This document shows positions 1-5,336 of a stretch of 7,824 nt of DNA, one piece after another. Location of the stretch: positions 1-7,824 of the forward strand of contig JANNXV010000146.1 in the NCBI GenBank assembly GCA_031409815.1, written 5' to 3'. The stretch is from JANLUX01 sp031409815 (GTDB taxonomy: Bacteria > Bacteroidota > Bacteroidia > AKYH767-A > OLB10). The notes beneath the pieces are model-generated. The model was not told the DNA's origin. It did not search any database and worked only from the letters and a program-made list of their open reading frames with translations. A program made the position numbers and the translations under genes. Position 1 is the stretch's first letter; each line of letters begins with the position of its first letter.

Positions 1-449
1 CGTTGACCACCCGACAATTCATTAGGACGGTGAGAAACCCGATCACCTAAACCGACATCGGTCAATGTTTTTAAGGCGCGCTTGTTTCTTTCTTCTTTTG
101 AAAATCCGGCATAAACTAACGGCAGTGCCACATTATCCAAAGCAGTGCTTCTAGGCAATAAATTAAATGTTTGAAACACAAAACCAATTTGCTTGTTTCT
201 TATTTCGGCCAACGCATTGTCATTGCGATTTGCTACATCTGTTCCATCTAAAAAATACTCTCCACTTGATGGGGTATCAAGGCAGCCGAGCACATTCATC
301 AATGTTGATTTGCCAGAACCTGAAGAGCCCATTAATGCAACATATTCATTCTTTTTGATTTCCATGCTAATGGAGCGTAACGCATGAATGGTTTCGGTTC
401 CAACTTTGTAAACACGGCTGATATTATTGACTTTAATTACTGGCTGCAT
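1..449 (-). CDS. ABC transporter ATP-binding protein, MacB/LolD-like (C-terminus beyond the window)
   Basis: The first 149 residues of an ABC ATPase are visible; the gene runs off the left edge. The Walker A motif GSSGSGKST spans residues 41-49, the Q-loop glutamine is Q93 in FVFQTFNLLP, and the ABC signature LSGGQ is at 145-149, just before the cut. Walker B and the H-loop are not visible. The opening (MQPVIKVNNISRVYKVG), a Walker A with two serines and the LLPRSTALDNVALPL stretch after the Q-loop are typical of the MacB/LolD/FtsE-like group. Members of that group power extraction or export of lipoproteins, peptides or drugs through a separate or fused permease, and they act at the inner face of the cytoplasmic membrane. 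Substrate and permease cannot be determined here; a permease gene would be expected further left. The ATG at 449-447 gives the usual N-terminal length. A candidate -7 box lies 10 bp upstream, so the gene may have its own promoter. Confidence 0.93.
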   Translation of the reverse strand, partial: MQPVIKVNNISRVYKVGTETIHALRSISMEIKKNEYVALMGSSGSGKSTLMNVLGCLDTPSSGEYFLDGTDVANRNDNALAEIRNKQIGFVFQTFNLLPRSTALDNVALPLVYAGFSKEERNKRALKTLTDVGLGDRVSHRPNELSGGQ

Positions 450-459
450 ATTATGTTTT

Positions 460-467
460 CAAAAATA
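460..467 (-). promoter_or_regulatory. candidate Bacteroidota -7 box for the ABC ATPase gene
   Basis: On the minus strand the octamer is TATTTTTG, an exact match to TAnnTTTG, ending 10 bp before the ATG at 449. I see no TTG-type -33 element at a suitable distance upstream, so only half of the promoter is supported. If real, transcription would start a few bases before the ATG and give a very short leader. Confidence 0.35.
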
Positions 468-481
468 GTAAAGAGAATGGA

Positions 482-568
482 GAATGGAACGCGGATGATA
501 CGGATGCAACGGTTTTGCACTGATTTTCTGTTTTTATCTGTCTAATAGGTGTCATCCGTGTTCTATTC
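482..568. repeat. family C inverted repeat between methyltransferase and ABC ATPase genes
   Basis: The 20-base arms at 482-501 and 549-568 pair at 17 positions. All three remaining positions are G.T or T.G wobbles when read on the plus strand. The interior has a small hairpin (TGCAA at 505-509 with TTGCA at 515-519) and degenerate repeats of an ACGGAT/CTGATTTT type. The right arm ends one base before the methyltransferase stop codon at 570. The sequence is unrelated to the GTCATGC repeats found elsewhere in the window. It may be a dispersed genomic repeat, a terminator-like structure, or both. There is no clear T-run after the stem on the minus strand. Confidence 0.75.
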
Positions 569-569
569 A

Positions 570-1358
570 TCAAAATCGAATCCTGAAATCCTCCTTACTG
601 AAATCAGGATTAATAAATACGATACCCAACATAAATAAATCAATCGTAATTTTTACGTGCTGATGTTGCTGAATAGATTTCCATGCCTCACGCATTTCGT
701 CCGACCAATTTATATCGTCAATAATAAAAACAGTTTTTGCATGAGATTGTTTCAGGCATCGCTCAAAATATTTTAGTGTAGGTTCTTTGCGATGATTCCC
801 ATCAATAAAAACATAATCTATTGAATCATGTTCTAAAAAAACTTTGTCTAACGCAGTATCAAATTCATCATTTACCAACAAAATATTTTGTCCAGCTAAT
901 GCATTGAAGGTTTGTTGTGCTTTAGCTGCAGTGTTTTCACATCCTTCAACGGTGATTAACTTGCCTTCAGCATTTCCGATTGACTGATACATGGCACTAA
1001 TACCAACTGATGTTCCTAATTCAAGCATTAGGTGTGGTTTAAAGTAATTTACCAAACGATAAAGCAAACGTGTATACTTTTTTGGTTTGGAAGAATTTTG
1101 GGTGATGAAGCATACCGTTCTTTCCTGATAAACAGTTCCGCCAAAACCTGCTCCAAAATCACGAATTTTAATCGCGCTATTGTCTTTTAGTAATTCGTTC
1201 CTGTGTTGTTCAATCGGTTTAAATATTTCCAATTTTTCATCCTTATTAAAAACTTTTGTAACCAGATCGAACACAAATGGCGAATGAACATCATGCTTGC
1301 TTTGCGAAGAAAAATAATAACATAGATACTTCCATGCAAAAAGTAATTTTGACTTCAT
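570..1358 (-). CDS. class I SAM-dependent methyltransferase
   Basis: This is a 262-residue soluble protein with the Rossmann-type methyltransferase core in its second half. Motif I is LELGTSVGIS (residues 112-121), which binds S-adenosylmethionine. An acidic residue at the end of strand 2 (E138 in ITVEGC) would contact the ribose. FIDGNHRKE (184-192) and FIIDDINW (211-218) match the metal- or substrate-binding positions of O-methyltransferase-like enzymes. The N-terminal part carries a KHDVHSPFVF segment (21-30) that I associate with Bacteroidota members of this group. The substrate is unknown; small-molecule O-methylation is only a guess. The ATG at 1358 overlaps the TGA of the upstream TerC-family gene as ATGA, preceded by a purine-rich AAAAAGAG, which suggests coupled translation. 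The stop at 572-570 abuts an inverted repeat. Confidence 0.9.
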   Translation of the reverse strand: MKSKLLFAWKYLCYYFSSQSKHDVHSPFVFDLVTKVFNKDEKLEIFKPIEQHRNELLKDNSAIKIRDFGAGFGGTVYQERTVCFITQNSSKPKKYTRLLYRLVNYFKPHLMLELGTSVGISAMYQSIGNAEGKLITVEGCENTAAKAQQTFNALAGQNILLVNDEFDTALDKVFLEHDSIDYVFIDGNHRKEPTLKYFERCLKQSHAKTVFIIDDINWSDEMREAWKSIQQHQHVKITIDLFMLGIVFINPDFSKEDFRIRF

Positions 1359-2272
1359 CTCTTTTTCTTTCTGAATAGCAATGAAATCACAATACTTGAC
1401 ACCAGAACAGTTAAAACAACCGCAAGTGTGGTAGTGGTAGAAATTTCATAATAATGCGCAGTCAGCATTTTAGATCCTACAAAAACAAGAATGATTGCGA
1501 TGCCGTATTTCAGGTATCGAAAAACATGAACTAGAGCATTCAATGCAAAATACATGGAGCGCAAACCCAGCACAGCAAATATATTTGAGGTGTAAACGAT
1601 AAACATATCCTTGCTCACTGCCAGCACTGCCGGAATGGAATCAACAGCAAAAACAATGTCTGTAAAATTGATGACCATTAAGACCAAAAACAATGGGGTT
1701 GCAACTAATTTACCTCGTTCTTTAACAAAGAATTTATTGCCATGATAATGATCGATTACCGGAAACAGTTTTTTTGTGAATCGAACAATAGCGTTTTTTG
1801 ACAAATCCGGTTCTTCATCCTCGCGTTTAAGTATCATTCTCAATGCAGTGAAAATAAGAATGGCTCCAAATACATACATCAGCGATTCAAATTCTTTAAA
1901 TAAAGTAACACCGGCCAAGATAAAAACGCCTCTTAAAATTAACGCAACCAAAATGCCCCAGAATAACACTCGATGTTGAAGCTTCTCCGGCACCTTAAAA
2001 AAACTAAAGATGACAATGAAGACAAAAAGATTATCTACACTCAAACTCCACTCAATAATATATCCGGTTGTAAACTGAAATGCAAGCGTTGGGCCTTTCC
2101 AAAAATAAACTAATGCATTAAAAGTAAAAGCAAGTAACATCCAAAACCCTACCCATAATAATGATTGCTGCAGCGAATCCACCTTGTCTTTTTTGTGGAA
2201 AACTCCAAGGTCTAACACAAGCATTGTGAGGATAAAGGCATTGAAAATAATCCAGAAATAAATATCTTGCAT
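1355..2272 (-). CDS. TerC/Alx-family integral membrane protein, putative metal-ion exporter
   Basis: The protein has 305 residues and many hydrophobic segments, the usual length for Alx-type TerC proteins. The two hallmark regions are present. One is EWSLSVDNLFVF (74-85), with acidic E74 and D80. The other is NFTDIVFAVDSIPAVLAVS (202-220), with D205 and D211, followed by TSNIFAVLGLRSMYF (228-242). These acidic positions in membrane helices are thought to line the ion path. E. coli Alx, of this family, is linked to manganese efflux, and others to tellurite resistance; the substrate here is inferred only at that level. A hydrophilic loop rich in K, E and D lies at about 149-190, and the protein ends in RKKKKR-like basic residues expected on the cytoplasmic side. 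It is the first gene of a two-gene unit with the methyltransferase. The 70-bp gap to the divergent acpH-like gene is too short for a yybP-ykoY riboswitch, and I see none. Confidence 0.94.
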   Translation of the reverse strand: MQDIYFWIIFNAFILTMLVLDLGVFHKKDKVDSLQQSLLWVGFWMLLAFTFNALVYFWKGPTLAFQFTTGYIIEWSLSVDNLFVFIVIFSFFKVPEKLQHRVLFWGILVALILRGVFILAGVTLFKEFESLMYVFGAILIFTALRMILKREDEEPDLSKNAIVRFTKKLFPVIDHYHGNKFFVKERGKLVATPLFLVLMVINFTDIVFAVDSIPAVLAVSKDMFIVYTSNIFAVLGLRSMYFALNALVHVFRYLKYGIAIILVFVGSKMLTAHYYEISTTTTLAVVLTVLVSSIVISLLFRKKKR

Positions 2273-2325
2273 AAAGAAATTGTACGTTTATTGATGAAAC
2301 TGCGCGCGGTGAAATTAATTCAATT

Positions 2326-2333
2326 TAGATTTG
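2326..2333 (+). promoter_or_regulatory. candidate -7 box for the acpH-like gene
   Basis: TAGATTTG matches TAnnTTTG exactly and ends 9 bp before the ATG at 2343. No -33 TTG is seen at the expected distance. If used, the mRNA would be nearly leaderless. The box also overlaps the alternative TTG start at 2331, which argues against that start. Confidence 0.3.
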
Positions 2334-2342
2334 GCGACTGAA

Positions 2343-2918
2343 ATGAATTATCTCGCGCATCTTTATCTCTCCGGTGACCAGCCCATGATAATGATAGGCA
2401 ATTTTATTGCGGATCATGTAAAAGGAAAACAGTTTGATTTATATAGCCAGGAAATTCAGAAGGGAATTTTATTGCACCGAAGCATTGATACTTTTACTGA
2501 CCAGCACACAATTGTGGAACAAAGTAAATTATTGCTTCGTCCGCATTTCCGTAAGTATGCCCCGGTGATTGTGGATGTTTTTTACGATCACTTCCTCGCG
2601 CGTGATTGGAATATTTATCACCATCAGTCTTTATCAAATTATGCTGACGATGTTTATCAATTAATGGAAAACAATGCAGCGCTGTTACCCGAACGTGCCA
2701 ATTACATGTTGACTTACATGAAAAAGTACAATTGGTTAACAGGTTATGCAACTATTGAAGGAATGCAGCGTGCTTTATCAGGATTGTCGCGTAGAACAAC
2801 TTTTGAATCGCGAATGGAAGAAGCACCTGAATTTTTAACAGCGCATTATGAATTGTTTGAAGAGCATTTTAAAAGTTTCTTTGAGGAGTTGGAAAAGCAT
2901 GTTGCATCAGAAAAATAA
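2343..2918 (+). CDS. acpH: acyl carrier protein phosphodiesterase family (AcpH/DUF479)
   Basis: The 191-residue protein begins MNYLAHLYLS, the characteristic opening of the AcpH family. E. coli AcpH removes the 4'-phosphopantetheine arm from acyl carrier protein in a metal-dependent reaction. Family-type HD-like metal ligands are visible: GNFIADHVKG (19-28), LLHRSIDTFTDQH (43-55) and VDVFYDHFLARDW (77-89). Length and motif order match the family. The frame extends upstream to a TTG at 2331, but the ATG at 2343 fits the family start, and the TTG lies inside a candidate promoter box. It is the only plus-strand gene, divergent from the TerC gene and convergent with the kelch gene. Its stop is 13 bp from a family B inverted repeat. 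Activity on ACP in Bacteroidota is assumed from the family and is not shown by the sequence. Confidence 0.88.
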   Translation: MNYLAHLYLSGDQPMIMIGNFIADHVKGKQFDLYSQEIQKGILLHRSIDTFTDQHTIVEQSKLLLRPHFRKYAPVIVDVFYDHFLARDWNIYHHQSLSNYADDVYQLMENNAALLPERANYMLTYMKKYNWLTGYATIEGMQRALSGLSRRTTFESRMEEAPEFLTAHYELFEEHFKSFFEELEKHVASEK

Positions 2919-2931
2919 AACATGAAATCTA

Positions 2932-3014
2932 ACCGTCATTGCGAGTGTCCTTCACACGAAGCAATCTTTCCAATGATGAGATTGCTTCGCCTGAAATAGG
3001 CTCGCAATGACGGT
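2932..3014. repeat. family B inverted repeat between convergent genes
   Basis: Outer arms 2932-2945 and 3001-3014 (ACCGTCATTGCGAG and its complement) pair perfectly over 14 bp. Inner arms 2957-2967 and 2979-2989 (CGAAGCAATCT and its complement) pair perfectly over 11 bp. They are separated by two symmetric 11-base internal segments and closed by an 11-base loop. Each half can also fold on itself through ATTGC...GCAAT (2938-2942 with 2961-2965, and 2981-2985 with 3004-3008). It lies 13 bp after the acpH-like stop and 5 bp after the kelch gene stop, so it could act as a bidirectional 3'-end structure. The T-tracts on both sides are weak. Confidence 0.88.
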
Positions 3015-3019
3015 AAATT

Positions 3020-4216
3020 TTACTCCACCACCATCTTCCTCACCACTTTATTTTCTCCCTCACTTACCTGCACAAAATAAATTCCCGTTGGCAGGTATGC
3101 TGTGGGTAGTTTAATATTGGATGTGGTGGTTTGATATTGTTGTATAAAAACTATTTTCCCATTTGTATCAAAAACTTTTATCTCCACATTTTTCTTTTCT
3201 AACCTGTTATCCCAACTAATAACTGCAAAGGTTTTAGTTGGGTTTGGATAAATGGTAAAACTTGTAGTTGTTAACTCCTCAATGCCGGTGGTGCAGGCGC
3301 TGTCAGGAGTGTATTCAAAAAAAACATTTGTAGGGTTATTATCATTACCTAAGCCAATGTATCCTTTATTGCCAATTGAAAAAAAAGCAGGTTCATCAGT
3401 TATTCCACCTCCATAATTTGCCTTTTGTGTCCAAACATTTATTAACGGATCATACTGCCAGAAATCCTTAAGTGAGGCACCGCTTCCTCCATCTCCTGTT
3501 CCAAAATATCCTTTATTGCAAATTGCAAATGAAGCAGCATCACAGCGAGTAGCGGAGGGTAAATTTGCTTTCTGAGACCAAGTATCTGATATGCTATTAT
3601 ATTCCCAACAGTCAGATGCAAAAGTGTTTGCACCAATAATACCTGCTATTATATAAGCATTATCTCCAATAACAAAAGAATTTGCCTCCAATCTGGATAC
3701 TCCTAATAGGTTTGATTTTTGCATCCAAGTATTACTTGTTGGATCATATTGCCAAAGGTCATTTGAAATTCCGCCACCAGTCCCTATATAACCTCTATCA
3801 CGAATTGAAAACCCAACAGCACCACATCTTGACCCGCCACCAAAGGTTGCCTTCTGTGTCCAAATATTTGTTGTTGGATCATATTCCCAGAAATCGTTAA
3901 GATTTGCGTATGTTGAATCTTTACCTAAACCAACATAACCTTTGTTACCGATGGATAATCCAGTCGATAACCACCTGGAAACACCGCCAAAAGTTGCTTT
4001 TTGGGTCCAGGCATTTGTTATTGGATCGTACTCCCAGAACTCGTTGTGCATTATAAACGCATTATCCCATCCACAACCCAAATATCCTTTATTTCCAATT
4101 GCAAAAGAAAAAGAACCCCTTAATCCAACTCCAGGAAAATTTGTTTTTTGTGTCCAATAATCCGCCTCAGCATTTATCGCAATACATATAATAAGTAGCG
4201 TAATTATTTTTTTCAT
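3020..4216 (-). CDS. secreted kelch-like beta-propeller protein with T9SS sorting domain
   Basis: The 398-residue protein starts with a signal peptide (MKKIITLLIICIAINAEA, cleavage near residue 18). It then has six repeats of about 49 residues, each with the pattern WTQKA-FGG--R, a S-IGNKGY-G-G strand and a closing FWEYDP. Repeats begin at W21, W70, W119, W164, W213 and W262, which predicts a six-bladed kelch-type propeller. Residues from about 311 to the end (YPNP at 323-326, then FDTNGKIV and LPTGIYFVQV) form the type A C-terminal domain used by T9SS for export and surface attachment. Function is unknown; such propellers usually bind partners or carbohydrates. The frame can be extended to a TTG at 4237, but that codon is part of a candidate promoter box and would precede the signal peptide, so the ATG at 4216 is preferred. 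Confidence 0.9.
   Translation of the reverse strand: MKKIITLLIICIAINAEADYWTQKTNFPGVGLRGSFSFAIGNKGYLGCGWDNAFIMHNEFWEYDPITNAWTQKATFGGVSRWLSTGLSIGNKGYVGLGKDSTYANLNDFWEYDPTTNIWTQKATFGGGSRCGAVGFSIRDRGYIGTGGGISNDLWQYDPTSNTWMQKSNLLGVSRLEANSFVIGDNAYIIAGIIGANTFASDCWEYNSISDTWSQKANLPSATRCDAASFAICNKGYFGTGDGGSGASLKDFWQYDPLINVWTQKANYGGGITDEPAFFSIGNKGYIGLGNDNNPTNVFFEYTPDSACTTGIEELTTTSFTIYPNPTKTFAVISWDNRLEKKNVEIKVFDTNGKIVFIQQYQTTTSNIKLPTAYLPTGIYFVQVSEGENKVVRKMVVE
3305..4156 (-). repeat. six kelch-type coding repeats, period about 147 bp
   Basis: Within the propeller gene the tryptophan that opens each unit recurs at intervals of 49, 49, 45, 49 and 49 codons. DNA similarity between units is visible, for example in the WTQKA and GGATCATA (YDP) segments, which points to tandem duplication followed by divergence. 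The third unit is four codons shorter. The last unit ends in FEYTP instead of FWEYDP. Confidence 0.85.
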
Positions 4217-4234
4217 GTTGGCTGTATTTAAAAA

Positions 4235-4262
4235 CAAACATACAAAGAAACACCGCCACCAA
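4235..4262 (-). promoter_or_regulatory. candidate promoter of the kelch/T9SS gene
   Basis: On the minus strand TATGTTTG (4242-4235) matches TAnnTTTG exactly. A TTG at 4262-4260 lies 17 bp upstream, close to the -33 element, though slightly nearer than the usual 19-21 bp. The box ends 18 bp before the ATG at 4216. It is the best promoter candidate in the window because both halves are present. Confidence 0.45.
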
Positions 4263-4279
4263 CTAAACCCGAAGTATCG

Positions 4280-4349
4280 TCATGCCGAACTTGTTTCGGC
4301 ATCTGTCCATTCAACGCACTGTAGAGATGCTGAAACAAGTTCAGCATGA
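4280..4349. repeat. family A inverted repeat downstream of the DUF6089 gene
   Basis: The 25-base arms at 4280-4304 and 4325-4349 match at 23 positions around a 20-base loop. Each arm is also a hairpin by itself: an 8-bp stem with a 5-base loop at 4282-4302, and another at 4327-4347. The two differences between arms (4286 against 4343, and 4298 against 4331) are the two partners of one base pair within each arm: C-G on the left, T-A on the right. The core GTCATGCyGA...GCATCT is shared with the repeats at 5253 and 6881. It lies 9 bp beyond the DUF6089 gene stop, between that gene and the kelch promoter. Confidence 0.88.
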
Positions 4350-4358
4350 AATCTCACA

Positions 4359-5234
4359 TCAATGATAAGCCGGACAATGACTCTTCTTTTTCTTTTTTCC
4401 GGTGGAGGGTGCGGAAGAATTTGAATTAACAGGAGTAAATAAAATACTCACACCAATATGCATATAACTATCTCTGGATCCGGGGTTGCCACGTTTCATT
4501 CCTTTCTCCGGAAAATCTCCTTCTTTCTGCCGATTCGAAAGTAAAACTGCAACAGCACCATTGGGTGTGGAGGCCAATGCGGTCGAATCAGGATAGGCAT
4601 TACTCACATCATCTAAATAATCTGTCAAGGTAAAATGATTGGCTGCTTCCACACGCAATGCAAATGCACGGCTTAGTTTTATCTCGACCCCAATACCAGC
4701 GGGAAATGAAAGCGCATATAAGCTATAAGGTTTAGGGTAGTTGTCACCATCACTGCTTATGTATTGTCCTTCGGTGCCAATATCGTGTAATGCAATGGTT
4801 TCGCCATTCAATGTTGTTTTAGGATTGAAATGAAAACCACCCACTCCTGCAAATAAATAGGGAATGATGTGTCGTTTATTTCCACGACTTTCTCCCAAAG
4901 GTTTGAACCCGATCATTAACGCAACTTCATCCAGTGTAGAATTGAAATTCAAATTGCGGTTGCGTGCCTCATACGCAATCGCATATTGATCATCACCTGC
5001 AAGCGTGCCATGCATATAATTTAACCACGCTTCAAAATGTGGACTTATACGATACAACAAACCAATGTTGCCGTAACCGCGCAATAAGTTCGGGTCAGTC
5101 ATCACACGATCATTCATTTCACCATAATAATAATTTACTCCACCTCCAAGCATAACACCGAGACGGGATTGGGAAAATGTTTTGGTTGAAATGAAAAACA
5201 TGATTAATAATAGACAGGTAAACTCTTTCTTCAT
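4359..5234 (-). CDS. DUF6089-type outer-membrane beta-barrel protein
   Basis: The protein has 291 residues from the ATG at 5234. A signal peptide (MKKEFTCLLLIMFFISTKTF, ending near SQ at 21-22) is followed by alternating amphipathic strands with many G, Y and F residues, as in an eight- to ten-stranded barrel. GVMLGGGVNYYYGEMND (26-42), FTLTDYLDDVSNAYPD (201-216) and KRGNPGSRDSYMHIGVSIL (247-265) match my recollection of the DUF6089 family of Bacteroidota. No enzymatic function is known for that family. The tail GKKKKKSHCPAYH (279-291) is unusual for a barrel, whose last strand should end near residue 267; it may be periplasmic. The open frame continues upstream to 5336, but that extension crosses a perfect inverted repeat and precedes the signal peptide, so it is rejected. 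No TAnnTTTG box is seen in the 102-bp gap to gpmI, so co-transcription with gpmI is likely. Confidence 0.85.
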   Translation of the reverse strand: MKKEFTCLLLIMFFISTKTFSQSRLGVMLGGGVNYYYGEMNDRVMTDPNLLRGYGNIGLLYRISPHFEAWLNYMHGTLAGDDQYAIAYEARNRNLNFNSTLDEVALMIGFKPLGESRGNKRHIIPYLFAGVGGFHFNPKTTLNGETIALHDIGTEGQYISSDGDNYPKPYSLYALSFPAGIGVEIKLSRAFALRVEAANHFTLTDYLDDVSNAYPDSTALASTPNGAVAVLLSNRQKEGDFPEKGMKRGNPGSRDSYMHIGVSILFTPVNSNSSAPSTGKKKKKSHCPAYH

Positions 5235-5252
5235 TTTATATGTCTGAATTTT

Positions 5253-5320
5253 TTTGTCATGCTGACGCAGGAAGCATCTCGCGACACTTGGAGAGATGCT
5301 TCCTGCGTCAGCATGACAAA
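5253..5320. repeat. family A inverted repeat, perfect 28-bp arms, between gpmI and the DUF6089 gene
   Basis: Arms 5253-5280 and 5293-5320 are perfectly complementary over 28 bp around a 12-base loop (GCGACACTTGGA). Each arm also contains ATGCT...AGCAT and can fold back on itself. The repeat begins 16 bp past the gpmI stop. On the minus (coding) strand the stem is followed by an A-run, not a T-run, so it is not a standard intrinsic terminator for gpmI. It is in the same orientation as the copy at 6881-6944 and shares 10 of 12 loop bases with it. Confidence 0.93.
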
Positions 5321-5336
5321 CGCGATAAGCTTTCAT

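Noticed and set aside
2273..2342. Possible yybP-ykoY manganese riboswitch before the TerC-family gene
   Set aside because: The whole divergent gap is 70 bp and shared with another gene; it is too short, and no riboswitch-like pairing is visible.
2921..4354. Ten-base word CATGAAATCT beside two repeats (2921-2930 and 4345-4354) as a possible target-site duplication
   Set aside because: Two copies of a 10-mer are expected by chance in a window this long. They do not flank the same element, and the second overlaps the repeat arm.
5253..5320. Classical rho-independent terminator for gpmI
   Set aside because: On the coding strand the stem is followed by A residues, not a U-run, and the same kind of element also lies upstream of gpmI.
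5235..5336. N-terminal extension of the DUF6089 gene to 5336
   Set aside because: It translates straight through a perfect 28-bp inverted repeat and would place 34 residues before a clear signal peptide.
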